Of a stretch of DNA of 64,000 bases, positions 11,868-21,801 are shown one piece after another. Positions within the stretch are counted from its first letter, which is position 1. Each line of letters opens with the position of its first letter. The DNA comes from Datura wrightii. Taxonomy: Eukaryota; Streptophyta; Magnoliopsida; Solanales; Solanaceae. The stretch spans positions 137,395,001-137,459,000 of the forward strand of contig JASDFA010000010.1 of the NCBI GenBank assembly GCA_035772735.1, written 5' to 3'. The notes under the pieces were generated by a model. That model was not told the origin of the DNA and searched no databases. It saw only the letters and a list, made by a program, of their open reading frames with translations. The position numbers and the translations under genes were made by a program.

Positions 11868-12059
11868 GAAGGAGTTGGTGAAGGATGTCCACCAACGTGC
11901 AAGACTGGGAGTTAGATTGATTGACTCGACTGATGAAGACGTTATTGTGAAGAATGGGTCAGAATCGTCCTTAATGGTCGATGTCAAACTAAGCAAGATA
12001 AGGATCCGACTTTGAGAAAGCTGAAGGAAGCAGTGCGGATTCAAAAGGTAGAGGTTTTC

Positions 12060-12989
12060 TCCCATGGGGGAGATATTGTTCTACGATATCAGGGTCCGCT
12101 ATGTGTCCCCGACATTAATAATTTAGGGGTTCAGATATTGCACTAGGAACATGGTACCAGATATTCCATCCATCCGAGATCTATGAAGATGTATCAAGTT
12201 TTGCGGGAAATCTATTGGTGGGATGGTATGAAGAGGGATATTGCAGAGTTCGTAGCCAAATGTCCAAACTGTCAGCAAGTGAAGGTCGAGCATCAAAGGC
12301 CGGGAGGTGTACTTCAGGATATTTGCATTCCCACTTGGAATTGGGAGGAGATAACTATGGATTTCGTTACAGGCATACCTCACACTCTCCGAAACTATGA
12401 CTCCATTTGGGTGGTGGTAGACAGGTCAACTAAGCCTGCACACTTCCTACTGGTCAAGACCACGGATTCAGTGGATGATTATGCGAAGTTTTATATTCAG
12501 AAGTTGATTCAACTTCATGGAGTGCCCTTGTCTATTATTTCAGATCGAGGTACTCAATTTACCTCCCAATTTTGGTGGTCTTTCCAAAAAGGGCTTGGGA
12601 CTCAAGTTAAGCTCAGCACCGCATTCCATCCGCAAATGGATAACCAGGCAGAACGGACAATCCAGACTATTGAGGACATATTGAGGGCATGTGCCATGGA
12701 TTTTAAAGGTAGTTGGGATAATCATTTTCCCTTAATCGAGTTTTCTTATAATAACAGCTATCAGTCCAGTATCCAAATGGCACCGTTCGAGGTTCTTTAC
12801 GGGCGAAGGTGTAGATCTTCCATTGGATGGTTTGAGGTTGGTGAGGTAGATATGATAGGGCCAGATCCAGTTCACGAGGCGATGGTGAAGGTTCTGTTGA
12901 TAAGGGACCGGTTGAAAATCGCTCAGAGTCATCAGAAATCATATGCCGATGTGAGGAGAAGAGATTTGGAGTTTGAGGTGGACGATTAG
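12060..12989 (+). pseudogene. Tek-A integrase
   Basis: Integrase inserts the cDNA into host DNA. The part from 12183 to 12989 is a single open frame of 268 codons. It contains the CPNC half of the zinc-binding HHCC motif, and all three catalytic acidic residues of the DDE core: Asp in TMDFVTG, Asp in IISDRGTQF and Glu in DNQAERTIQ. The upstream histidine half (near 12120-12180) is damaged by a stop. A stop at 12987-12989 separates the core from the chromodomain tail. It is the longest surviving pol segment among the Tekay copies here. Confidence 0.9.
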
Positions 12990-13415
12990 GTATTTCCAAA
13001 GGTATCTCCCATGAAGGGATTCATGCGGTTTGGGAAAAAGGGGAAACTTAGTCCTCGATATGTGGGTCCTTACCTGGTTATAAGGTGAATTGGTAAGGTG
13101 GCATAATGATTTGACTTTCCTTCAGAGTTATCTTTAGTTCATCCCGTGTTTCATGTATCACTTTTGAAAAAGTGCTTGGTTGATCCAGCTTTAGTAGTCT
13201 CGGTAGACAGCGTTGGTGTAACGGATAGCCTCAGCTATGAAGAAATTTTGGTGAAAATCTTAGATCGTCAAGTCCGTAATCTAAGGAACAAAGAAGTAGC
13301 TTCAGTTAAAGTATTGTGGAGAAATCAACATGTTGAGGGAGCTACGTGGGAAGCCAAACTGGATAGGATGGCTAGATACCCACATTTGTTCTCTACCAGC
13401 TCAGTTCCGACTTGA
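12990..13415 (+). pseudogene. Tek-A integrase C-terminus with chromodomain
   Basis: Follows the integrase core. 12990-13145 carries the GPY/F-like part (SPMKGFMRFGKKGKLSPRYVGPY) with stops. 13146-13415 is open: FHVSLLKKCLVDPALVVSVD, then LSYEEILVKILDRQVRNLRN, and KVLWRNQHVEGATWEA. The latter has the aromatic and W-x(n)-ATWE pattern of a chromodomain, which in chromoviruses is thought to steer insertion into heterochromatin. This tail recurs in Tek-B, -E and -H and is the main reason for placing them among chromoviruses. Confidence 0.85.
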
Positions 13416-13657
13416 GGTACCAGTTTTTTCCCTATGACTCTATCTAGTTTTCATGTTAAGTTCATGTGTACAAGTTTCTTTTATGTATATGAATGTGTAT
13501 GTGAAGTATGAGATCAGTTCAGCTATGTGGTTTTATTCAAAGGTAGTCATTACGTGAAAAATTCCGTTAAAATGATCAGTATATGGCCATGATAAATTTT
13601 ATGTTTCTGTTTGCTGCTTGTTTCCTACATTCAAGGATGAATGTTTCCAAGGAGGAA
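13416..13657 (+). other. Tek-A 3' noncoding region up to the Ath-C insertion
   Basis: Noncoding tail after pol. It ends 'acattcaaggatgaatgtttccaagg' and then the Ath-C target duplication copy AGGAA (13653-13657). The missing bit of the polypurine tract, GGGAGATAT, is found on the other side of Ath-C at 21793-21801, directly before the Tek-A 3' LTR. In Tek-H the intact equivalent at 61190-61219 reads 'aagggggagaaat'. Confidence 0.75.
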
Positions 13658-15266
13658 TGATGTGTTGTATATTTACAACACTATTGACGCTCAAAACTAT
13701 GAATATAGCATGGTCTTAGGTGTATTTATGTGGATATGAGGCACTATTCATTTGATTTCAGGATAAATGGTTGTTGGAGCGTAAATTTGCTAAAGGAATC
13801 TAAAAGTGTGAAAAAAAGGGCAAAAATGCAGTCCACAGTACGATCCGTAGGGTGGACCTATGAGTCGCACTGATGGCTGTGATAAGAAGCAGAAGGCTGA
13901 AGCTGGAAGAATGAACCTACGAGTATTGCAACGAATCATACCAAGCTTGTATGAGTCGTGGTAAGGCAGCAGTGATGAAATCCAGAAGAATTGCACAAGA
14001 GGTTGATTCTCAGTACGAGAGGATACCATGACTCGTGAGAGATTGGTAAGAGTCATACCAAACTGGTCGTGGTAAACTTCAGACAAATTGCAAAGATTCA
14101 AAATAAAGCCACGAGAGCCTGGTACGAGTCGTAGGAAGGAGGTATAAATTGTACCTAGGCTCGACACATAGCCAAAAATCAGCCAACAATCAAAACCACG
14201 AGATGCTGCCACGGACCGTAGGATGATCCGTGATGAGGTCGGCACCAGATATTGAAAATCGACCTGTTAGCCTAGAAAAAGGATTCTTATGTCTCTATAT
14301 ATACGTTTTATGTTTTATTTTTCAGAGAGGGGAGATTAATTAAAATTAGTTTAAGTTGGAAAACATTGGAGTAGAAAATTTTACATCATTGAAAGAAAGA
14401 ATTGAGTTGGTTCAACCTTGTGATCAACCTTTTCTTGAATTCATATTGTTCTTACTATGTGTTCTTCAAGATTTTGCGGATTAATTAAAGGAAGCATTTT
14501 TCTCAATCATATTTGTAAGTATTGTTGTTATGTCTTTACTCATGAACACACTTCACAACCTTGCAACTATGAGAGACTGAAACCTCTTTAGCTAGGGTTG
14601 TGGGAACCATGTTGGATTAACAAGCTAGGGTTGTACAAAGTGAGTCTAAAACCAATACTAATTACTTACATTGTATTCTCTTCATGCTTTAATGATTCTT
14701 AGCGGTGTACAATGTTAGGAAGTGCCCGAATTCTTTACTTGCTTTGGTTGAAGAGGTAAAGATTAGGAAAAGAAAATTACAACCGAGTCTTGATCTTGAT
14801 GATCATTGTATTAACTTGAATTGTGGTCGTAGGATAGTTATGTCTTGAACTTAGTGATAACTTTTAGTTTGGAAACGGTCATGCGACTTGGTCGAGTAAT
14901 TGAGTATAGTCATTCAATAGTGATTGGTTAATCGTTTGAATGAACCTAAGTTATCAGTTTGGTAAGTAAGCATTGGTAAAGATGAAGAATGTATACCTAA
15001 AGCTGTTATGAATCCATAGGGAACACAAACCCTAGTTATTCTTTAATTATTGATTCACAACCGTAATCTTGACAACTAGTTTTTTTTACTATTGATTATT
15101 ATTAGAATCCCCCCAATTGTGATGTAACTATCATACAAGTTCACTTACCGGCTGTAATCTAGATCTTCCATATTCCCTGTGGGATCAACCCCAACCTCTA
15201 AGTTGGGTTCTTTATTGACTATGTCTGCTTCACACTTCAGTTAGAAGTGTGGTTTGAGTGTTATCA
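13658..15266 (+). repeat. Ath-C 5' LTR
   Basis: Starts TGATGTG and ends GTTATCA. A perfect 8-bp hairpin lies at 13662-13681 (GTGTTGTA, loop TATT, TACAACAC). U3 at about 13840-14235 contains many degenerate ACGAGTCGT palindromes, for example TACGAGTCGTA at 14123-14133. A TATA-like CTATATATAC follows at 14295-14304. The remaining part is AT-rich and noncoding. Confidence 0.88.
14295..14304 (+). promoter_or_regulatory. TATA box in the Ath-C 5' LTR
   Basis: CTATATATAC lies about 640 bp into the LTR, just after the palindrome-rich U3 block, a normal place for the core promoter. The sister LTR has a decayed version (CTACATAAATAC) near 20819-20830. Confidence 0.6.
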
Positions 15267-15271
15267 AAAAG

Positions 15272-15289
15272 TGGCGTCGCTGTCGGGAA
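15272..15289 (+). other. Ath-C primer binding site
   Basis: Reads TGGCGTCGCTGTCGGGAA, five bases after the LTR end. It is a slightly decayed form of TGGCGCCGTTGCCGGGGA, the complement of the tRNA-Asp 3' end. This ties Ath-C to Ath-I, whose site differs from that form at one base. Confidence 0.85.
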
Positions 15290-15324
15290 TATGGCTAAGA
15301 CTAGGTTATTAGCTTGTATTTGAG

Positions 15325-15750
15325 TTGTTGGTAGTTACTCTCCTTTTTACGTTTTTCCTTTGTTTTTATTTGTTATTCTTTTGTGACTTCCTTAGGTTTT
15401 CATCGAGGGATAAATTCTCCACTCAAACACTCAAGATGGAACATAATCAGCTGCCAACCTTAGTGGAAAGAATTGTAACTAATGATACATTGGCAGCTGT
15501 GGTAATGAATTATGGAGACAATGGGAGCCCAGACTACTCAGAGACGGTTAATGCTTTAAATGCGATAGGGTCATATAGCTTCATCCTAAAGAAGTTTAAC
15601 CAGGATCTAAAGAACCTTTCAATACCACTAGCCAGGCCATCTGTGGAGGTACCACCAATCCTTGAGCTGAAAGCACTACTTCCATATCTCAAGTATGCAT
15701 TCCTTGGAGAAAACAACACTTTGCCGGTTATAGTTGCAGCAATTTGCTGA
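15325..15750 (+). pseudogene. Ath-C leader peptide and RT lead-in
   Basis: Open frame of 141 codons directly after the primer site. The first 30 residues are hydrophobic and phenylalanine-rich (probably fortuitous translation of leader sequence), followed by MEHNQLPTLVERIVTNDTLA, which I do not recognise, and then the conserved Athila lead-in to RT: PPILELKALLPYLKYAFLGE at about 15651-15710. No zinc knuckle and no DLGA-type protease loop is present, so gag and protease are absent. The next frame (15734-15949) continues into RT, a frameshift near 15745. Confidence 0.65.
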
Positions 15751-16560
15751 TATAGTTGATATCATCGAAATCTCACTAGGAATACGCACTCATATGATCC
15801 AGTTGGAACTAGATTGTAAGCCAAGTATAGAGCATCAGCGCCGCCTGAACCCGCCCATGCAAAAAGTGGTAAAAAAGGAGATTATCAAGTGGCTGGACAC
15901 TGGGTTAATATATCCCATAGCAGACAGTAAATGGGTAAGTCCTGTTTAGTGCGTACCAAAGAGGGGAGTGTTCATAGTGGTGCCCAATGCAAAGAATGCG
16001 CTGATACCGACAGGACCAGTCACAGGATGGCGTGTATGCATGATTAATAGGAAACGCAACCACTGCACCTAGAAGGATAATTTTCCAATGCCATTCCTAG
16101 ATCAGATGCTTGATAGACTAGCAGGTAGAGGATAGTATTGCTTCCTTGACGGATATTCAGGGTATAATCATATCACTATTGCTCTAGAAGATTAGTAGAA
16201 GACAACCTTTACCTATCCATATGGGACCTTTGCTTTCAAGAGAATGCCTTTCGGAATGTGTAATGCACCAGCCACCTTCCAGTGTTGTATGATGTCCATA
16301 TTTTTAGACATGTTGGAAGACACCATCGAAGTATTTATGGATGATTTCTTGGTTGTAGGTGAGTCACTAGAGTCCTTCCTTGAGCATCTAGGTAGAGTGC
16401 TAAAAAGATGTGAGGAAACCAATCTGGTCCTAAACTGGGAAAAAATGTCATTTCATGGTTAAAAAAGGAATAGTGCTGGGATATAAAATCTCAGGAAAGG
16501 GGATTGAGGTGGATAATGCGAAAATTGAAGTTATATCAGGATTGCCACCCCGTATTTCCA
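15734..16560 (+). pseudogene. Ath-C reverse transcriptase
   Basis: Athila-type RT. Reads CKPSIEHQRRLNPPMQKVVK, then EIIKWLDTGLIYPIADSKWV, and the palm motif YPYGTFAFKRMPFGMCNAPA near 16215-16275. The catalytic box is FMDDFLVVGES near 16334-16366 with both aspartates kept. Stops interrupt it at about 15948, 16070, 16134, 16196 and 16460, so no full-length protein could be made. Order and spacing with the RNase H that follows are normal. Confidence 0.88.
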
Positions 16561-17110
16561 TAAAAGGGGTCAGAAGCTTTTTAGGGCATGAGGATTCTAC
16601 CGGCGCTTTATCAAGGATTTTTCCAAAATAGCACAACCATTGTGCAAACTACTAGAGAAAGAGGTAAAGTTCGTATCGATGAGGCATGTCTAAAAGCTTT
16701 TGAGTGCCTGAAAGAAAAGCTCACTATTGCTGCTATCATCATAGCTCCAGATTGGTCTCTTCCCTTTGAGGTGATGTGTGATGCTAGTGGTGTTGATCTT
16801 GGTGCTGTTCCAGGCCAAAGGAGAGTAAAGATCTTTCATATATTCTATTACACTAGCAAGACACTCAATACAACCACGAAAAATTATACAGTCACGGAGC
16901 AGGAACTACTGGTAGTGGTCTTTGCATTTGAAAATTTTTGATCATATTTTCTTGGAACGAAGGTGATCATTCACACAGACCACGCTACATTGAGGTACGT
17001 AATGTCTAACAAGGATGCCAAATCCAGATTAATTTAGTGGGTACTCTTTCTCTAGGAATTTGAATTTGAAGTAGAGGATCAGAAGGGAACAGAAAACCAG
17101 GTGGCAGATC
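16561..17110 (+). pseudogene. Ath-C RNase H domain
   Basis: Reads FEVMCDASGVDLGAVPGQR (first catalytic Asp), KTLNTTTKNYTVTEQELLVV (catalytic Glu) and after a stop near 16940 VIIHTDHATLRYVMSNKDAK. The last motif matches the Ath-D copy (VVVRTDHATLRYLMSKKDAK) almost residue for residue, further evidence that the two are one family. Stops at about 16940 and 17037 break it. Confidence 0.85.
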
Positions 17111-18180
17111 ATTTATCCAGATTTGAAGCTGAAGCAAAGGAGCAGATGGAGGTTGAGATCAATGATGCATTCCCAGATGAGCAGGTATTAGTGGCATCAC
17201 AGGACTTGATCCCTTGGTTTTTCGAGATAGCTAAGTACTTGGTTAGCGATATAATGCCAACAGACCTGACTCCTCACCAGAAGAAGAAGTTCTTACTTGA
17301 TGTCCGACAGTATTACTGGGACGAGCCATATTTATTCCCATTTGTGCAGATGGGATAATTCGTTGGTGTGTTCCAAAAGTGGAGATGCTGAGCATTATGG
17401 AGGCATGTCAATCATCTCCTGTAGGGGGTCATCACAGTGGCACTAGAATAGCACATAAAATTTTGCAATGCGGGTATTACTGGCCAACTTTTCATCAAGA
17501 CAGATATGACCTAGCCAAGTCGTCCAATCAGTGCCAAAGCCAAGGCAATATTACCCGTAAACATGAGTTGCCACTAACCGCAATTTTGGAGGTAGAACTA
17601 TTTGATGTGTGGGGAATTGAATTCATGGGTCCATTCATTAGCTCATATGGGATGAAGTACATTTTGGTGGCTATGGATTATGTCTCCAAGTGGGTGGAGG
17701 CTGTTGCATTGCCGAACAATGAAGGCAAGAGTGTTACAACGTTCCTCCGAAAGCATATCTTTTCCAAGTTTTGCACTCTCAGAGCTATAATCATTGATGG
17801 TGGATCGCACATCTACAATAGCATCTTCAAAACTTTATTGGAGAAATACGGTGTCAAACACAAGGTAGACACACCTTACCACCCTCAATCAAGTTGGCAG
17901 GTAGAAGTTTCTAACAAAGAAATCAAGACCATTCTGGCCAAGATAGTAAACACGAGCCGAACAGATTGGGCAAGGAAGCTTGATGATGCACTGTGGGCTT
18001 ACCAACAACATATAAGACTCCCATGGGTTCATCACCTTACCAGTTGGTTTATAGTAAAGCATGCCACTTACCAGTTGAATTAGAGCACAAGGCGTTATGG
18101 GCACTGAAAAAGCTAAATATGAATTGGAAAGAAGCTGCCAAGCTAAGATTGAATCAGCTCAATGAGTTGGATGAATTCTA
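17101..18180 (+). pseudogene. Ath-C integrase
   Basis: Begins VADHLSRFEAEAKEQMEVEI (end of the RNase H linker), then the core from 17379: GHHSGTRIAHKILQCGYYWP, where the paired histidines belong to the zinc-binding domain. The second half reads SNQCQSQG instead of a CxxC pair, so the zinc site is damaged. The DDE residues can all be seen: Asp in VWGIEFMGPF-like context (here preceded by FD), Asp in IIIDGGSHIYN and Glu in WQVEVSNKEIK. The end, WARKLDDALWAY and LVYSKACHLPVELEHKA, is typical of Athila. A stop at 17356 and a frameshift near 18000-18080 break it. Confidence 0.88.
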
Positions 18181-18496
18181 ACTTAAGGCTTATGAGAGTG
18201 CAACCATTTATAAGGAAAGAATGAAGATCTATCATGAAAAAAAGATTATAAGAAGGGATTTTAGCCCAGGAGACTTGGTATTATTGTTTAACTCAAGACT
18301 CCGGCTGCATCCTGGGAAGTTGAAATCTAGATTGATAGGGCCTTACAGTGTAGTGAAAGTGTCTCCATATGGTGTAGTGGAACTTGAGAACAGAGAGGGA
18401 AAAAGATTCAAAGTAAATGGGCAAAGAATAAAAGTGTATCTGGGAGATGAAGACAAATTGAAAAAAGTGGAGGAAGTATACCTTGATGATGCCTGA
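18181..18496 (+). pseudogene. Ath-C integrase C-terminal (GPY/F) part
   Basis: Open from 18221 to the stop at 18494-18496. Reads KKIIRRDFSPGDLVLLFNSR, then LKSRLIGPYSVVKVSPYGVV, the GPY/F-type module, and ends with an acidic and lysine-rich tail (LGDEDKLKKVEEVYLDD). No chromodomain is present, as expected for Athila. The stop codon is followed 15 bases later by the hairpin module. Confidence 0.85.
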
Positions 18497-18511
18497 GAAG
18501 TTACAAAAGTC

Positions 18512-18560
18512 ACGTCGTGCCGTGACGTTAAATCAGGCGCTGCATGGCAGGCAACCCATG
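18512..18560 (+). other. Two-hairpin module after the Ath-C pol stop codon
   Basis: Hairpin 1 is ACGTCGTGCCGTGACGT (18512-18528): five pairs plus a G-U. Hairpin 2 is CATGGCAGGCAACCCATG (18543-18560), five pairs around a loop containing AGGCAA. They are 14 bases apart with AGGCGCT between them. The same module, in the same order and with the same 14-base gap, follows the gag-protease stop codon of Ath-I (50489-50537), where the stem of hairpin 2 has a compensatory change. Confidence 0.7.
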
Positions 18561-20145
18561 GAAGGGGAAGTCTAAGTATCCACAGGTATGTTCTCTTTGC
18601 TAAATACTTATAGCTTATGCTTTGGGGAAGAAGCTCACTTTTTAAAAACGGAGAGGGCGTGTACTTGTATTTTTGGGAATTTTAGTCGTTTGAGGGTTTT
18701 TCTTACCGTGCTTCTTTTTCCTCAGGCATGCTATCTAGTAGAATCGGCATGTGTTAGGATTTTTTTGTTGTGATTTTTGATTGATTAGAATGTAACTTAG
18801 GAATACTCAGCCAATAGAAATGCACTAGTTTTGTTAAATTTTTTTTGAAAAATTGACCCTATTCAAAATTTTTGCTATGTATTTGTGACAACATGTATGA
18901 TTTTTGTAGATCTTTTTATGTCATTTGGTTATTAATAGAAGTTATTCTTTTTAAGCCATGTATGAACCAGACAGGTGAAGTAAAAATAGTTCATGTATCA
19001 TGTGTCAGTGAGGTTTTAGTATTCATTGCAGTATTTCGTTGAGGATCTAGAACTTGCCTGGTTGGTCTCTGCATAGGTTAAGGACGTTAGTTAGGATATG
19101 ATCGTAGGCCATTTTTGTTTTAACTCACTTTTAGCCTATATTGCCCTACCAAAGTTTCATGAATCCCTTCATCCCATGTTTGAGCCTTAATAGACCATAT
19201 TTCTTTGATTCACCATTAACCCTACCCATTTGTTTATAATGAACCGGTTTTGTCCCTGGTCCTTTCTTGGATATTGTGAAGCTCAACATAAGCAAAATGC
19301 TTAAGTTGAGGGTGGCTAGAGTAGGAGTACATAAATGGTTGGAGCGGTAGAAAGGAAAAGAAAAGAAAAGAAGAGAAAAGAGAAAATATGGTGAAAAATG
19401 AGGTGTGGTGAGGTGAAAAAGTAAAAGAGCTAAAAATCTTGAGAATCTTGAAAAAGGAAAATTTTAAAAATCTTAAAGTTGTGTGAAAAATGCGAAAAAT
19501 CACCTCATCCATGCAAATATTCTTAAAATGGGGTAAAAATGGAAGAAAGGAAAACGAAAGAGTGAAGGGTGAAATAGATAAATGGTGTAGCCAATGTATG
19601 TAGTGTCAAGGAAGGGATAGTCACTCATACAATCTCTCATCTTTATCATGTCCAGCCCTAAGCCTACATTACAAGCCATATCAAGTCCTATAGTGATCCT
19701 AACTTGACCATCTGACAAACAAAGTAGAGAAAATAAGGGCAAGCCTATGGTATCTGATGCATAATACTTGCAAACTTCCTTGTGAGAGTGAGTGCTTCAC
19801 TTGCCTAGTCCCATGTTGAGTTCGATATTTCATATTTGAGTGGGGACTTCATTTGTGTGAGGGTACATGGGTGATGTTTGCTTTTACCATTAGTTTGGGT
19901 GAAAAACATTAGTGATTACTTGATTGCATGTTGATAGCTAGATGACATGTCTCGATCCCTCTTTATGATGTTTTTATGTTGCTTGTAATGCATTAGCTGA
20001 TGATGTTATATGAGGAAGGGTCAATAGAGCGTATATAGAAAGTGCAAAAATTTGTTTGAATATTGGTTGTAGTATCTTAAGTGTATTTTATAGTTGAGCG
20101 TCGTGTTTAGTTTTTCTTTTTCTTTGCCTGAGGACATGCAAAAGT
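18561..20145 (+). other. Ath-C 3' noncoding region
   Basis: About 1.6 kb between pol and the polypurine tract with no credible gene; I looked for an envelope-like ORF and found none. It contains a second copy of the polypurine core at 19300-19314, a purine-rich run (about 19345-19400) and a 23-bp block at 19656-19678 that matches Ath-I at 49061-49083 (reverse strand) at 21 of 23 positions. Confidence 0.7.
19300..19314 (+). other. Internal second copy of the Ath-C polypurine tract core
   Basis: CTTAAGTTGAGGGTG, identical over 15 bases to the LTR-adjacent tract at 20146-20160, about 850 bp upstream of it. The preceding bases are also alike (a run of GCAAAA a few bases before). If RNase H recognised it, it could start a second plus strand. 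Confidence 0.6.
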
Positions 20146-20161
20146 CTTAAGTTGAGGGTGT
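20146..20161 (+). other. Ath-C polypurine tract
   Basis: CTTAAGTTGAGGGTGT immediately upstream of the 3' LTR (20162). This primes plus-strand synthesis in LTR retrotransposons. It is preceded by 'gaggacatgcaaaagt', a context repeated near the tracts of Ath-I. Confidence 0.8.
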
Positions 20162-21792
20162 TAATGTGCTGTGGATTTACAACACTATTGACACTCAAAC
20201 CTAAGAAAATAGCATGGACTTAGGTGTATCTATATGGATATGAGGCACTTTTCTTTTGATTTCAGGATAAATGGGTGTCGGAGCGTAAATTTGCAAAAGG
20301 AAGCTGATGGTGTGCAAAAAAAAGGGCTAACATGTAGTCCACAATACGATCCGTAGGATGGACCTACGAGTCGTACTGATGGCTGTGATAAGAACAAGAA
20401 GGCTGAAGCTGGAAGAATGAACCTACAAGTCTTTCCACGGATCGTACCAAGCTTGTACAAGTCGTGGTAAGGAAGTCGTGATGAACTCCAGAAGAATTAC
20501 ACAAGAGGCTTATTCTCAGCACGAGAGGATACCATGACTCGTGAGAGCATGGTACAAGTCGTACCATACCGGTCGTGGTAAACTTCAGAAAAATTGCAAA
20601 GATTATGAATCAAGCCACGGGAGCCTGGTAAGAGTCGTAGGAAGGAGGTAAAAATCGTACCTTGGCTCGACACTTGGCCAAAAATAAGCAAACAATCCAA
20701 ACCATGAGATGCTGCCGCGGACTGTAGGATGCTCCTACGAGTCGTAGGATGATCCATTATGAGGTCGGCACCAGATATGGAAAATCGCGTTGTTAGCCTA
20801 GGAAAAGGATTCTTATGTCTACATAAATACGTTTTATGTTTTATTTTTTAGAGAGGGGACATTAAGTAAAATTAGTTTAGTTGGAAAACATTGTAGTAGA
20901 CAATTCTACATCTTTGAAAGAAATAATTGAGTTGGTTCAACCTTTTGATCAACCTTTTCTTGAATTCATATTGTTCTTGCTACTTGTTCTTCAATATCTA
21001 GTGGATTAATTAAAGGAAGCATTTTTCTCAATCATATTTGTAAGTATTTTTGTTATGTCATTAATCATGAAAACACTTCACAACCTTGCAACTATGAGAG
21101 GCTAAAACCTCCATAGCTAGGGTTGTGGGAACCATGGTGGATTAACAAGCTAGGGTTGCACAAAGTGAGTCTAAAACATATAATAATGACTTACATTGTA
21201 TTGTCTTCATGCTTTAATGATTTTTAGCAGTGTACAACATCAGGAAGTGCCCAAATTCTTTACATTCTTTGGTCGAAGTGGTATAGATTAGGAAAAGAGA
21301 ATTAAAATGGAGCCTTGATCTTGATGATCATTGTACTAACTTGAGTTGTGGTCACAGGATAGTTATATCTGTAACTTAGTGATAACGGTTTGTTTGGAAA
21401 TGCACCTGAGACTTGATCGAGTAATTGAGTATAGTCATTCAATAGAGATTGGTCGATCGTTTGAATGAACCTAAGTTATCAGTTCGGTAAGTAAGTATTG
21501 GTGAAGATCACGAGTGTATACCTAAAGCTGTTATGAATCTATTGGGAACACAAGCCCTAGTTATCCTTTAATTATTGATTCACAACCATAATCTTGACGG
21601 CTTCTTTGTTTATACTATTGATTATTACTAGAATCCCCCCAATTGTGAAGTAACTATCATACAAGTTCACTTACTGGCTGTAATCTACATCTTCTATATT
21701 CCTTGTGGGATCGACCCCAACCTCTAAATTGGGTTCTTTATTGACAACGTTCGCTTCATACTTTAGTTAGAAGTGTGGTTTGAGCGTTATCA
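20162..21792 (+). repeat. Ath-C 3' LTR
   Basis: Sister of 13658-15266. Starts TAATGTG (the TG end decayed to TA) and ends GTTATCA at 21792. It keeps the U3 hairpin with one mismatch and contains a 17-bp palindrome at 20733-20749 (arms TCCTACGA and TCGTAGGA around G). Confidence 0.88.
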
Positions 21793-21801
21793 GGGAGATA
21801 T

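Larger units (their letters stand above)
13658..21792 (+). mobile_element. Ath-C: Athila-like element with pol but no gag or protease
   Basis: Plus-strand element with LTRs 13658-15266 and 20162-21792, a primer site at 15272-15289 and a polypurine tract at 20146-20161. The internal region holds the RT lead-in, RT, RNase H and integrase but goes from the primer site to the RT lead-in in about 370 bp, leaving no room for gag and protease. The target duplication is AGGAA (13653-13657) and GGGAG (21793-21797), differing by two G-to-A changes in the left copy; the Tek-H homologue of the site reads GGGAG. LTRs differ at roughly one site in ten over the first 200 bp. Confidence 0.85.

Noticed and set aside
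19234..19742. Minus-strand frames in the Ath-C 3' region (F- and S-rich), considered as an envelope-like gene
   Set aside because: Wrong strand, low complexity (complement of a purine-rich run), no signal peptide plus transmembrane arrangement or coiled coil.
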